This document shows positions 10,664 through 23,276 of a stretch of DNA of 64,000 nucleotides, in pieces. The notes below the pieces were generated by a model, which worked only from the letters and a program-made list of their open reading frames with translations, did not search any database and had not been told where the DNA came from. The number at the start of each line of letters is the position of its first letter. Position 1 is the first letter of the stretch. The position numbers and the translations under genes are program-made. This stretch comes from Cyrtodaria siliqua (Eukaryota; Mollusca; Bivalvia; Adapedonta; Hiatellidae), in the NCBI GenBank assembly GCA_037043455.1, contig JAWPHD010010308.1, positions 30,989 to 94,988 of the forward strand, read 5' to 3'.

Positions 10664-12336
10664 CACTGCTCAAAAAATGTAGATATTTGGATATTTAATG
10701 GCCTGGTTGGAAGAACAACTTAACTAAGCTTATACATTATTTACTGGTTTCTAATCCAAAACAGAACACATTTGTAATGAACTAACATGAACAAGAAACG
10801 TGTAAATCAATAATGTAACAAATGCGAAAAACAGGAAATTGTTGGCACACTCACGACATCTCATAAGCATGCTCAATATTTAATTCCGGATCACACACAT
10901 GTTCACTAGGAATTAAAAACCGCGAGCGCGCAAGCCAATTCAAAACCTCACTACCTTCACGGTTAAGGAAGTTCATAGTCACTCTAGCTGTATGCGGACG
11001 TGCATTATCCTGCATTAAAACGAACTGCACCAGCAAATAGCCACACAATGGATCGATAATCTCATCCCGATAACGTACAGACGTATGTATCCCTCTAGCT
11101 AGAATGTACATCTCTGTGCGGCCTCGCAAACAAATCCCACCCCAGACCATAACTGACCCATCACCAAATCTGTCAGTTTCAACAAAATTGTCATCAGCGC
11201 CTACTCCAGACACGGACACGTCTATCACAGCTCAAGAGGTCTGCAAGGAGTACAGGCTCCCAATCGGGCAGACCAAAGTTAAGGTACTCTTGTGCAAATT
11301 CAAGTCTCTGCCTAAGGTGTTCTGGTGTCAAAATTGGGCCAGTGACTGGATATATCGCGCTCCTTGCATCTTCAGTTAGCCTATTACGTATCGTCTGATT
11401 AGTTAACTGACGTGCAGTGGCAATTTGGAACTCGATTTGGAGCCGTGTTTGATGATTTCGCAGACCTAAAGGCCGTATGGAGCCGCGGTTGTGCAACGCC
11501 CGTGACCTTGTCCGGGACGCCTGGTGAACAGCCATGTCACCTGGTATCGTCCCCACAATGTGGCGACCACGCCCCAGAACATACCGAAGACGTTAACGAC
11601 ATGACGTTGTGAATAGCCCATTTCGAGCATTTGTACGTCTCACACCACAATTAATTTTCCATAGGGTCCCATTGTAATGTTTTTGTTCGTGGCATAGAGA
11701 TAAAAAAAGATTTTGCAACATGTATATATGCTTAAATTCTTCATTGATCCAATATCTGCATGTTATTAACTTTTAACAAATATTTACTAGATTGAACTTT
11801 TTTTAATTTCATGTTTGCGTGACACCTATCAAAATTTAGACAAAAATACAACCCCGCGGAGATTAGACCCATGATGTGTAAAATGAGGCAGAATTAGCTA
11901 GAAATCTTATATCAACATGCACTTTTCTGTGATCTCTTCCTAAAATGCTGTAGATTTAGAACCTGGTAAAGATAAATCAATGTATCCTGTAAAATGTAGA
12001 AAAGCGAATTTGTTTTTTTTATCTACCTCCTTCATCTGTAGGGCACGAGTATTCAAGGGAGATAATAGTGGTGTGAGTCCTGTACTGCTCTAGCAATATC
12101 AACTGGCTCAAGATGTAAGGGATACAACACATTCATTTATAGAGACTTTGGCCTTTTTATAGTGGGTGTGTTTTTACACGCCATTATACTGCCACGAAGA
12201 CGAGTACAAATTCCCATTTACCCGTGCTGTTCATGTACAGACATTCAATTTACATATACAGTCAAAGTTTTATCTCGATATTTGTACTAATATAGAGTCA
12301 TTTAAATTAGCGATCTTTTAATTGTTTTGAGCAGTG
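10664..12336 (-). mobile_element. Tc1/mariner-type element with TA target duplication
   Basis: The left end CACTGCTCAAAA (10664) and right end TTTTGAGCAGTG (to 12336) are perfect 12-bp inverted repeats, each abutted by TA (10662-10663 and 12337-12338), the target duplication of this superfamily. The 1,673-bp body contains a broken transposase on the minus strand at 10851-11630. The inverted repeats do not extend much beyond 12 bp. Both ends are present, so this is a whole but inactive insertion. Confidence 0.88.
10851..11630 (-). pseudogene. Tc1/mariner transposase, frameshifted
   Basis: Translation from an ATG at 11630 gives a helix-turn-helix start (MLEMGYSQRHVV), and the frame then switches to one carrying LTNQTIRNRL, the second DNA-binding helix region, and GPILTPEHLRQRLEFA. 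A second frameshift in the 11195-11228 overlap leads into GDGSVMVWGGI, the region after the first catalytic Asp, then VLMQDNARPHTA with the second catalytic Asp, and a degraded SEHVCD in place of the usual PIEHxWD with its Asp/Glu. At least two frameshifts and a damaged third catalytic block mean it cannot be active. Family assignment is firm. Confidence 0.88.
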
Positions 12337-12339
12337 TAT

Positions 12340-13030
12340 ATGTACGAATAATATCATGAAGTAATATAATATCACGGAGTGATATATAGCCACAGGAGAT
12401 AACTGTAGAAAAAGCTCCAATTTAAGCACCAAGGGAAATCAGAAAACGACACGGATGAATTTTTAGGTCACATGCCACTATTGATTTGGGGCTTCTGATT
12501 GGTTGAAAAAAGTACAGGTCTATTAGGGCATATAGTCTGATTGTAAGGTAGATTCTGATTGGATTAAATTACCCTAAATCATAACGTATCCCCATAAAAC
12601 ATCAACGTATTATATTTCCATCATAAAACATGTTGATTTGGATATTTGGACTGAAATTTGAATTTTTACGAATACAATTGTACTGAGGGTATATTTGCAA
12701 AAAGTAAAATTTCTTTACTGCCATTCTGAGGGTTCCCACCTTCAGTGAAATATTAGAGGCTGAAAGTATTACATTTTCCCCAATTTGCTGGTCACTTTTG
12801 AGTGTCTCTAAGATAGTTCTCTATGTTACAAGGCTTGTCAAACATCCTTTAAACACGGTAAGCGTTAGAGATTGCAGAAACCACGTTCTAGTTATTTGTT
12901 ATTACAACTCTTGCGAAAATACTCATATGATCCTTTAAATCAGTCAAATGTTGGAATAGTCATACACTGACCAAGGCAGATACGGGACACCCGAAAGAAA
13001 ATACGCACCCTATAAGAGGCCCCAGTGGGG
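12340..13030. other. No gene seen
   Basis: AT-rich sequence right of the Tc1/mariner element. A diverged CTGATTGG motif repeats three times at 12480-12570. No coding signal. Confidence 0.45.
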
Positions 13031-13035
13031 GTCCA

Positions 13036-13186
13036 TGTTCCCTTGTTCCCTGAAAACATGATACAATGTTCCCTTGTTCCCCAAAAATGTTTTTTCCAAT
13101 ATTCCCTTGTTCCCCAACAATATAACCAATAACATACAATGTTCCCTTGTTCCCTAACAATAAATAGCCATGTTCCCTTGTTCCCC
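13036..13186. repeat. Five irregularly spaced copies of a 15-bp motif
   Basis: TGTTCCCTTGTTCCC starts at 13036, 13067, 13140 and 13171, with a variant (ATTCCCTTGTTCCCC) near 13100. Spacing is 31-40 bp and the linkers differ in length but share AACA blocks. It is a decayed tandem array or a cluster of sites. Confidence 0.75.
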
Positions 13187-13189
13187 AAA

Positions 13190-14005
13190 ACATCTGGGAG
13201 ACCCTCCTATAAAGCTAGGAAACGCTCTCAATATCAGTTAGTATGTAATCGGACATGAGTAGATCATTTAGCCAATCAAATGACACTTTTACATTTGGAG
13301 TCTCATTGGATACACATACATTAAGATTTGAACACAGTCGGTAACAACCTATGTTGGCAATGCCATTTTGTGGGAACTGCGAATTCTGCATGTGATTGAC
13401 GATGATCATATTTGGAAAGTATGTTGGCACGGAGGAAGTTGAAAGACTTATCGATGGACGAACATCTAATTAGCAAACGAATCACTTCAAGATGAAAACC
13501 AGTGAAATAATTACAACACAACAGACACGTGACATCAACGAGGATCTGTCACGGCAAACAAATTCGTAAATGAAATAAAGTAGAAATTCGGTATTATTTT
13601 AATTTGAAAAACACATTTTAAACGCAAACCGTGCGCTTTATGATCATTTAATCCAACTGTTTCTGTTATCTTCCATTTGTTTTTTTTTAAAAATTACAGA
13701 AATGGTCGAGTCTTCTCCGATTGTGACCGGGACCCATATATAACGCATCTGATATATCGAATTATGTAACGTGAGAGCAATGCACAGACTGAAAACATAC
13801 TATAATTAAATAAAGAAAACAAATGACGCACGTTTTGTGTCGGTTTTTCAAATGTTGTTAGCATTAATGCGCAAATAAAACAAAAAAATCGTGTTGTTTT
13901 GTTTAAAATGGAGAATTATGCCTGTACAATTGCTTGCTGAGAATAATGTATTTGTGTGTTTGATGAGAGTTTGTTTTTATAGTTTGTTTCTTTTCATAAG
14001 TGTGG
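13190..14005. other. No gene seen
   Basis: Includes overlapping minus-strand frames at 13215-13521 with ordinary amino-acid composition but no family I recognise. An exon fragment cannot be excluded. Confidence 0.35.
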
Positions 14006-14007
14006 AA

Positions 14008-14995
14008 AACTTAGGACTTACAGTGGGGTTTGAACTCGGAAAAGGTGTATGTAAAACGTACGTTCTACCGATATCGCCATGAAAGCTAGCTCTGCCAGGG
14101 AAACTGTTGTTATGCTCTTACAAACCTATATATTTACATATACCCACTGCTGGGTCCTATAACATACCTCCATCGTTTATAATTTTGATATTTGAAACCC
14201 ACACATATCAAACAACCCAGGTTCCTAGATACCTAAGCTAAACAGCCTTCAACAATAAATATCCTGGTCACGGCACCAATGAAATAGGACGAGGATTAGA
14301 ACTCGTAAAAATTGCATGTGAAGCGGATGCTCCGCCGATATCGCCATAAAAGCTAGCTCTGCATGAACAACTATAGTAACGCTCCTACAAACCTATCTAT
14401 TTACATATACACCCTGCTGGATCCTACCTACCTCCATTGTTTATATGTTTGATATCTGAAACCTACAAGTATCCCACACTCCAGGTCCCTAGATACCTCA
14501 GCTAAACAGCTTCCAACAGTAAATACCCTGGTCACGGCACCAATGAAACAGGGCGAGAAAAAATTAGGACACTCAGCGGGGTTGAACTCAAAACAATTTC
14601 ATGTGAAACGGGCACTCTACCGATATCGCTAGCTTCGCAGGGGAGACCGTAGTAACGCTCTTATCAACCTATCTTTTACATATACCCCTTGCTGGGTTCT
14701 ATAACATTCCCATTCTTTATATTTTTGATATCTGTAACCCACAAATATCACACAACCCAGGTCCCGAGATAGATACCTCAGACAAACAGCCTCCAACAGT
14801 AAATATTCTGGTCACGGTTCCAGTGAAGTACGGAGAGGACAAATTAAGACACACAGTGGGGTTTGAACCTGGAAAAATTGCACGTGAAGCGGACGCTCTA
14901 CCGATATCGCCATAAAAGCTAACTTTGAGGGGACACTGTAGTAACGCTCTTATGAACCTATTTATTTACATATACCCTCTGCTGGGTCATATTAC
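14008..14995 (-). repeat. ~280-bp tandem repeat with tRNA-like core, about 3.4 copies
   Basis: Unit starts fall at about 14010, 14296, 14565 and 14847. Each unit has GTGGGGTTTGAAC or a variant, then GCTCTACCGATATCGCCAT, then AACCTATNTATTTACATATAC, CTGGTCACGG and other ordered blocks. On the minus strand the first two blocks read as an A-box-like GATATCGGTAGA and B-box-like GGTTCAAACCCC, so each unit carries a tRNA-like moiety. Units differ at many positions, so the array is old. Confidence 0.85.
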
Positions 14996-17740
14996 ACTAC
15001 CATACCATTTGTTCTCCATGTTAGGGTAATATAACACATACCATCAGAAAAGTAGCCGAACCATGCGATACTATTATATTTTATCCACCTATATAATTCT
15101 ATTTCAATAATAGTCTTAATCATCTTCGACGCTTGACTGTAAATACAAACATATTGACCCTTTGTGCAAAAAGCAAATTGAAAACGGAAACCCATGTCAG
15201 TAATTATTACTTTTTTATTATAGTATTTTTGACCATCCACATTTAGTTCGTCGATATATGGATGAAGATTTCCACTTTATTTATTAATTTAGTGTCTTTC
15301 TGCCGTTCTGTATATATAGCAGGTGCGTCTGTATCAGCCAACCAGAAACGATACCAGACTCTCGGTAAAATGGCTGCCGCGTCGGAAGTTTTTTTAGAAA
15401 AACAGATCTAGATCTAGATCTAGTATATTCCAATAAAAAACGAACAAGTCTACCAACTGAGTTCGTTATATATCGTAATTGGATTCTTCGAACGGCTTCA
15501 AACCGGAAGTTTCCTGAAAATGAATCATGTTTGCGTATTGGACTGGACAGTCCCGAACACCAATATTCGTATTTAGTATTAAACGCTTAATCGTATTGTT
15601 TCGGATTAAACTGAGAAATGTCTGAGGTTCATCGGATGATCTGGAACATATGTATTTTGGTAAACATAATATTTATAAGACATTTATGTGAATAATAAAC
15701 ATGTTAACTGTCCAATATTGATTGTTTTATAGTGAACTCATGTATTTGACTCAGCACCTACAGCATCTCGTCCAGCATAGTTTCTGTTCACCACAACATT
15801 TACTCGTACAATATAATTTCATAATGGACAGTAACCAGTAAATAACTTATACCATCTATCGTGTTAATGTTACTCACCCTAGTCAAAACTGTTTTGAAAT
15901 GTCAGTAAATTACGAAAGCTCATGCCCATTTATTTTCATGGTACAACTTACAACTCGTTTTAGCTGGTGCATATCTACTTTACTGTCGTTTTTGTCATTT
16001 TATAAAATACAGTTTACAACAAAATCTGCGAATAACATGACTAAGGAAAAGTAACAAAAGACATACAGAACAGAGAACAAGATATTCAGCTGTCGCAAAA
16101 AATGCAAAGCATGCAAAGCAGCATTTACAATTCCAATGTAACGCTTCTGTTTTGAATACTTAAACATACTTCAAGACACCTAGACACAGACACAAGAGAT
16201 TCGCAACAAAACCAAACAACTTGAAAACTATATTAAGAAAGTTAATGTTGTTGTTTACTTGGTTTGATTGATTGTGTTTAGAAGTTTGTGTAGAAATTAG
16301 TAAAAAAAGGTATTGCTTCTAAAGTTATATCCGGTCTAAATATTGTTTTAATACACAAGTGGCTTTCTTACAGTTTCCTGGTATGTATGCATGTTGACAT
16401 GTTGCTGTGTTAAATTACTTTGTTTGATGAACATGTTCTTAAACAGTGTGGGTGAAAGGATGGCATACAAAAGAGGCCAATTTTAATATTGCGAAAAACA
16501 TCATTTGACAGCAGAACATTTAAAGCATTCAACTCTAGGATTCGGCATACACAGACAAAAGCAAATACGGGTCGCTGGATCCCATAAAGCAAAAGCAAAA
16601 AAATGAATGATTGGTGATAAATGGTATGTAGCGGACATGAGTATATGCCAGCAGTAGCAACTGAGTGCTAGTAATGAGTGCTAGTAAGGAGACGATGAGG
16701 ATCACTTTAAAGTTGTATGTGTTATATTAACAGACAATGTTGAATATTAACTTACATTGATTGATAACATGTTTTTTTTACTAATGGCATCTTATTTCTA
16801 CCTGAAAATGTTTTTTTTTAAAATATCGCAAAATGTCCGTACTGTAGACAAATTGAATGACATTTACAATGTTAGGCTTACATTTTCGTATAATATTTTG
16901 TGCCACAAAAGTGATCATTCTATTTTATTGTTTTGTATTTAAAAATAGACGTCAATGTGTTTTGCAAAAGCTCTAAATCTTCAGAAAAGTACCGGTATGT
17001 ACAATCTACTTCAGATTTTGAAAGTCAAATGAGTGTACGAGATCTTATAAAATAAATTTAGTCTAGTAGAAGTTTGAGAATATCTCCCACCTCCGGTATA
17101 TTTTGCATTATCAATATTTTTACTTTTAAAGTCACGTGCTTTACACCTTTATTTAACAAAAAGCTAGTACAAATTATGCAAATATGTTGCAATTAATATC
17201 ATACTAACATGTTTTAAAAACTTCGCTTTTCAAATGGTCTAGTCCGCAAGATCTATGTTTTGCGTTTATAAATTCCGTGTCACTATATTTAAGTCTAACG
17301 CATGAACCCGAACTACCATCTGTAGTAGTATTAGATATAGTTGCTGTCGTTGTTGTGACAATCTTTTGCCTCCGTATATGTTTGTTAAGTGATAAATGGT
17401 CCTAAATAGCTAGATTATTGGAGTATTCGGTTTGTAATTTATATATCTTTTTGAGAAATTTCCAAAATGTTCTTGTCTGTTTAGCTAAGTTATGTAATCG
17501 TCTACCTTCTATTACTTTAAACTTTCGTCTAGCTTACCGTTCAGAGATACAGTATTAAACCTCCTTTAAATAGAGCACGGGAATTGTATTTACACGCTAT
17601 GGCATGTTACTTGCAATTACTATAATCTATAACTACATCTATTTATCCAAATCAAAGAGATGTAAGGACTGTAATGTTCTACTAGTAATAAATACTGAAA
17701 AGGGAATCCATTGAAGCAACAAACACAAACAAGAAATAAA
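14996..17740. other. No gene seen
   Basis: About 2.7 kb of AT-rich sequence. Visible features are a short AGATCT tandem at 15403-15421, GAGTGCTAGTAA repeated near 16660, and isolated open frames of 60-80 codons with no motif. Confidence 0.5.
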
Positions 17741-17744
17741 GGAG

Positions 17745-17820
17745 CAGACTCGGTTTTTTCAGTCTGTTCATGAGAGGTAATGTATAGTGCAACACCTCTC
17801 ATGCCTTTTAGCACCGGCTT
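17745..17820. repeat. Fragment resembling R1
   Basis: CAGTCTGTTCATGAGAGGTA then CCTTTTAGC match the right half of the repeat at 1255-1395. Partial and diverged. Confidence 0.4.
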
Positions 17821-19290
17821 AAGCGATATTCTACTTTAAAAGCCACACATATGGGGGTTGATGATCCGAACGGATCAGTAAGTAATAACACTACTGATTT
17901 GTAGTCGGGGCAAGGTAAGGTTACCAATTGTAAATAATTCACGTAGGTTACTGTATTTTAAATATCAATTTAAAATTTAAAAATATCATTTAAAATCTGG
18001 AGTCAGTTGGTAATATATATATATATATACATTTACATTATACATACATATATCAGATAGTCAAGTGCAATTTTAACCTATATATTGATACACTGACCTT
18101 TTGTTGAATTGTTATTCTATCATTATAACTGTCTTTATATTAAATATAATATATTCCTATATGTTCAGTGATGCTAAATTATATATGCTATTTCTCGGAA
18201 AGAATCAGGGAGACCCGAGTTCAACTGATATCATGATGTTTATTTATACCTTTGTACTAAATGGCAATTCCGACTCAGAGGAAATATGGTGTTTCCAAAT
18301 GCTGATTTTGTAACTATTCGTTTTATCCTTTTTATAAACAAATAAATATAAACGTATCGGAAAACCTATGCCATCTCGTTGCAAGATAATTAACTGCGTT
18401 ATTCTTTAATATTCTTATGTTCAAAGATCGCTTTGCTATTATTTTGTCAATACTGTCTTTACAAAGCATTTATTATTATTAATATACCCTTTATTTCCAC
18501 TATATTATTATATTATTATTGCTATTATGTTTTTATTTTTATTTTTTTTTCTTCTATTTTTCACCTATACTATCTAAGAACAAGTTCGAAATGTTACACA
18601 TCATGTCATTTTCTTGTAGCTATTGAATTTTGTTATTGCATAAAGTTACAATAACAACACAAATGCATGACTTTCATTTACAGTGTAACCATAATTTACA
18701 CTTCAGTTGTTAAAGGTACCTTTTAAAAGAAACACTTCTACTTCTCTACATTACCATCTTTATATTTAATTCTACTGACCTGTTCAGACGGACGATATGA
18801 GCACAGATGATTGATAAAATCTCGTAATAAAACGTGCACTTAGCTGACAAATCAGCTAACACAACTTGTTGATAATTCCACACAGTTTAGTATGAATGTT
18901 AGCTACAAAGAGAGTATTGTAGAGACATGCTCTGCCACCCACATGACGATTGCGCTCCAGCAATAGAATATCCCGCTGTCAGAACTTATCAAGATGCAAG
19001 TAACAAATAGCAAAATACATCCAGAAGCTGAAAGCACCTCGGCTGCTAAAATCCGATACACTCAATTGTGACGATGGCAATGCGACATTGTATATCTCAC
19101 AATTGGATATCGACCAAGGCATATCATTGCTTTATTATATCTGGACAGAATAAAATGGCGAGATAGGGTCCGAGATATGTATTGATAAGAAAGTAATTAA
19201 GACATGAAGAAATTTATTGGCCACATAAATGGGAAATGTTATCAGTTTATGCGTATCGTATATTAAATTGATAGGGTATAATAACATATA
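17821..19290. other. No gene seen
   Basis: AT-rich sequence with an (AT)n run near 18012-18030. Upstream of the RT fragment no start of that element is recognisable. Confidence 0.5.
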
Positions 19291-19295
19291 ATTGG

Positions 19296-19934
19296 TATCC
19301 TAAAGAACTTCAGCTTAATAAAGAAAATATATCTGATAATAACGCTTCTTTTCTTGATTGAGATCTCCCGATTGAAAATGGTAAAATAATTAGCAAAATC
19401 TATGACAAGAGAGATGATTTAAATTTTGACATTGTTAATTATCCCCACTTGGATGGGGATGTTCCCCGAGCAACTTCTTATGGGGTGTATCTGTCTCAAC
19501 TTATTCGTTTTTCTAGAGCTTGTACTCGAGTTGAGGACTTTAATATTCGTAATCTTTGTATAACCAAAAAGTTACTCAATCAGGGTTTCTGTTACCATAA
19601 ACTTCGTAAAACCTTTGCAAAATGTTATTATCGTAACCCTGATCTTCTTTCTAAATATAAATGTAATGTAAGGACTCTTCTGCGATAAGGACTATCACAA
19701 CCTGACTTCTATGGTGATGTGACTTATAAACTTCGTAAGATTCTTGGTCATCATCACTTTCATACTATCTTTGTTAAACTTGTTAAAAAGTTTATCAAAA
19801 GAGGTTATGACCCTATCATTTTGCAACGTACTGCATGCTTGGTGGTGGACCCTCTTACAGTTCGCCACTATGCTTTCCTCTTTAATTGTACGATGACCGG
19901 ACAGGCTGTGGACCCTATGATGACGCCTACCTAA
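19296..19934 (+). pseudogene. Reverse transcriptase C-terminal half, two stops
   Basis: One frame gives YPKELQLNKE, SFLD-stop-DLPIENG, SKIYDKRDDLNFDIV, YPHLDGDVPRATSYGVYLSQL, IRFSRAC, GFCYHKLRKTF, VRTLLR-stop-G, FYGDVTYKLRKILG, then CLVVDPLTVRHYAF and a natural-looking end at DPMMTPT. Only two in-frame stops interrupt 210 codons, so this is the best-preserved C-terminus of the family here. The catalytic RT blocks lie upstream and are absent. The long conserved C-terminal extension has no endonuclease motif I can recognise. The 3' tail follows at 19935-20450. Confidence 0.82.
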
Positions 19935-20450
19935 AGCCCATTGGGACGGTGGCGTTTGATGTTTGTCCATGATCTTTCTTGTCGTGCCCTTAATGGTTTA
20001 TTCTCTTACTGCTCTGGCTTCTGCCAAGTCACTGAGTACCTTCATAGTGGCTTTCTAGGCTATTGTTTTTTTGTATTATATTTACACGAGCATATTTGTG
20101 TTTTACTTATATTGCCTATTGATGCTGCCTTGTTGGTTAAAGATTAGATCATGGCGGGGATTTCTTTATTTACACCTGTCCTGTTTTAATGGGATGACGG
20201 TAGGGTATGTGTGAGGTTTGGTGCACCCTAGAACCGGTTTAAACCCCCAGTGGCCTACTTTGCTACTGACCGTTCCAAGGCGGTAGCCCTATTGTCAACC
20301 CTATTGTGTTTGTGATGTCGTTTACTTTTATTATTACTTTTGCCTTCTTGTTTGTCTGTTTCCATGTTTGTTTCTGTGTTTTGTAGTTGACTGTTACTTT
20401 CCCTGTCCGATCTTTTTATATTTCTTAACCCCATTCGTTGCACGCTTAAA
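19935..20450 (+). repeat. 3' tail of the RT element
   Basis: Shares ordered blocks with the minus-strand region 60880-61060 and with 56935-57226: TGGCGTTTGATGTTTGTC after the stop, GGCTTCTGCCAAG, TATTGCCTATTGATGCTGCC, GGTTTGGTGCACC, TTTAAACCCCCAG, GACCGTTCCAAGGCGGTAG and GGGTTGAC-type pieces. It follows the RT reading-frame end in two copies, so I read it as 3' untranslated sequence. Confidence 0.7.
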
Positions 20451-20562
20451 CACATAATACACCCACAGACTAAACAAACAATAAAGGATATTATAATATG
20501 ATGAACAGATTAATATTAAAATATATATGTTTAAATTATGCTGGGATAAAAATATGTATAAG

Positions 20563-20665
20563 AAAGTATGAAAAGAGAAATTTAGAAATCGTCGAACACG
20601 ATAAATACAAAAAATATTGTAGTCTCTGTTTGATTGGGACTGTTCCTGAGCGGTAGTGAAAATTT
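20563..20665. repeat. Dispersed repeat R1, copy 2
   Basis: AGTATGAAAAGAGAAATTT, then ATCGTCGAACACGATAAATA, then GTTTGATTGGGACTGTTC, in the same order as the repeat at 1255-1395. Confidence 0.65.
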
Positions 20666-20734
20666 AGATTATACATACTTTTATGCACTTCTCTTGTCAA
20701 CAATTAAAAGGGAAAACACCCAGCTTGTTAAGAG

Positions 20735-20840
20735 GATATAGCCTGGGGGTTAAATCCCCAGCGGTCATTTAACCGCTGACCGTTCCAATGCGGTACCCCT
20801 ATCGTCAGCCCGTCTGGCTTGATCTGACGCTTTGTCAAGT
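20735..20840 (+). repeat. Fragment of the RT-element tail
   Basis: GTTAAATCCCCAGCGG, then GCTGACCGTTCCAATGCGGTA and a CCTATCGTCAGCCC segment match 20235-20300 in order. A separate, diverged piece. Confidence 0.55.
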
Positions 20841-21744
20841 AAGGGGTCGGAGAACACATTGCGTTTTCGGAGTTGCCCTTTACCATGTTTACTTTTATAT
20901 ATTCAGCATTTGTCTCGGTGTCAAGAGCTAAAATCACGTGCAACATGAACACTAAAGATAAACGTTTATGACGTCCAAAACAAAATCCAAAGGACTACGT
21001 CGAAAAAATGTTATTTTGTCTTCCAGTTCTGTCCTTAATGGCTTATTTTGTCAGCGCGTGATCGTACAATCAAAATACTGTAATAAATAAATTCCCCTGA
21101 ATTGAAATAAATTTCACACTGGCACTGATGACTTCATACATATAGCAGAAAGCAAAAAGTACAGAAACGAACACAATACTATCAATAATAAATGCTTACA
21201 TTATAAAGACCTATTCAATGAATGATTGGTACTTTTTATGAATTTAAACAAACGTCCTGTGTTTAGTTTATAAAACATTAGGTCTTATTACATAGCCTAT
21301 GAAATAATGATACTCTTCCGTACGTGTGAAAGTTTAAGATAAAAACAGAAAAAAAACTTAAAACAATAAACAATAACTTCAAATAGTTTGTACGAAGGTT
21401 GATCAAGATTTAAGGACAGCGCAAACACTGTGTTTTTAATACGTAACCTATAGTAATATAAAATATATCAACGTAAATTTTCAGACTTTCATTAATTAAA
21501 TAATGTTAATTGATATGATGATACAAATACAATTTGGCAACGAACTCATTAAGAACAAAACACTCAATTGATTGTGAAACGAAAGGTGAAATTTTGATAA
21601 TTTAACTAATGGACGTTAATGGCATTTTTGGCAATTGTTTGTCTTTATACATTAAATTGCTTCATCAATTCATTCTTTCTAAACCACGATGACATAACAA
21701 ATAAAATAAAATAGACCCGCTGTTACACACTTGCTTTAAAAAAA
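20841..21744. other. No gene seen
   Basis: AT-rich sequence without recognised repeats or coding signal. Confidence 0.45.
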
Positions 21745-22200
21745 GCAGGAGAAAAATGGTCCTACATTAAACACAGCACCCAATATATCAGCATTGTACG
21801 TCTTCACTGTACCAACAAATAAATCATAATGATATGAAGTTAAATAGGAAATAAAAAAACAACAGTAAAGAGTGGTGAATACAGGGTTACATTCTTGGAA
21901 CGGTTAGAAGGCAGTTAGCTTTAATCGATTTATTTGGCGTATACAACCTCGCTATTTTCCTATATTTAATCCAAAGTTAACAAAATTGTAAAACAACAAC
22001 AAAAACAAAACAACAACAACAACAACACCCTACCTAAACATCAACAAAAAAGACTCACACATACACGCACACACACGCACACACACATACACACCCTCTA
22101 ACATTCAGCGAAATTAGCAAACGATACTATTTAATGTTGTTGTAAAAACATATAAAAAAAGACAATTAGAAACACCTCAGAATGTATCCAGAAATATACT
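21745..22200 (-). repeat. RT-associated repeat R-A, copy 2, interrupted by microsatellites
   Basis: AAAATGGTCCTA, CACTGTACCAACAAA, AGAGTGGTGAATACAGGGTTAC, GGAACGGTTAG, CAACCTCGCTATTTTCCTAT and AACACCTCAGAATGTATCCA align in order with 61211-61640. At 22001-22027 there is an (AAC)n run and at 22054-22094 a (CA)n-type run inside it. No RT fragment adjoins this copy. Confidence 0.6.
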
Positions 22201-22651
22201 GAACAACGACAGTTTAGTTTTGTTTACAGTGCATATCCGACAAAACATATTTACAACTTCATGACTTATAATATACTGAAAAAATATAGTTTAGCAAGCC
22301 CTTATGTACTCTAGCTTAAATAAACGTAATGTTATTTTATATTGTGAAGTACTTTAAATCATTGGCATTACTTAGGTTGATCTTCTTTTTATCTTAGACA
22401 GTAACATTTTATACCCATAGGCCTACATGTTTTGTGTAGGAACGTTGGCGAATTTTTAAAAGTGCACAAAGGTGTAAAAAATAAAATATGTTTAAACCAA
22501 AGTTGGGCAACTTACGTCGATTCGACCAGAATATAAAGGCTAACGTCAGGACTGGTCGGCTCGGTATCAGTATAATATGACTAGGTGGACTATCAGGTCA
22601 CGTATCTACGTCATGATATTCCTGTGTGTCAGCACTATACAGTGAATCATC

Positions 22652-22908
22652 ATTACGTTCTCCGAGTATTAACTTTCATACCCCATCCAACACCTTCTCC
22701 AAGAAGCGAAAACGGGGTTGGATGGGGTATGAAATAAAACCTTAATTGCTTACATATTATAAATCTAAAACATTTAATAGGTAATTTTAAACAGGTTATC
22801 GTATTTTTTCAGTAAAAAAGGTTTTTAAACGTTTTTTATTGTCGAAATATCCGTTATAAAATCCTGCTAATATAAGCTTTCCCATCGCTTAAGGCTTGAC
22901 GACGTAAT
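22652..22908 (-). mobile_element. ATTACGTGG-family MITE with internal hairpin
   Basis: The ends are ATTACGT and ACGTAAT. Near the left end CATACCCCATCCAAC and GTTGGATGGGGTATG form a perfect 15-bp stem around 22 nt. The interior matches the reverse complement of 52976-53260 along its length. About 257 bp, non-coding; no clear target duplication. Confidence 0.75.
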
Positions 22909-23042
22909 GTTGAGCACTCATCGCTACAAGTAGACACCGTCATGCTTAAACTAAACGATGTTAAAAGCGACTTCAAGCTCCACACATATCTACATATATT
23001 CATTAAATACATTTGAAATATATTTTAAGCTTAAAATAAGTA

Positions 23043-23276
23043 TACTACTCAAAATTTGCTAAGGATCACTTTTATTCTTCCATATAATTTTATTAGAAAT
23101 TAATATTCACAATAACGATATTAATTTCATTGATACTTCCACAATTCGAATCAAGTCATGAGATCACATGACCATACCTGCCCTAAATAATTTCATGTAA
23201 AACAGAAATAATGCTTTTTATTTCAGCAAGAAATTTAGACAGCAAAAAGGTGATCCTTAGCACATTTTTAGTACTA
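23043..23276. mobile_element. Short Tc1/mariner-like MITE
   Basis: The left end TACTACTCAAAATTTGCTAA then GGATCACTTTT and the right end, reversed, TAGTACTAAAAATGTGCTAA then GGATCACC form about 30 bp of imperfect inverted repeat. Both ends are abutted by TA (23041-23042, 23277-23278), consistent with TA duplication. The 234-bp body is non-coding. Confidence 0.75.

Noticed and set aside
13215..13521. Minus-strand frames of 66-71 codons as an exon
   Set aside because: No recognised domain, no splice signals I could tie to it, and two overlapping frames of equal length; left as unassigned.
22001..22094. Poly-A type end of a retroposon at the (AAC)n and (CA)n runs
   Set aside because: The runs lie inside an R-A repeat copy whose sequence continues on both sides, so they are internal expansions.
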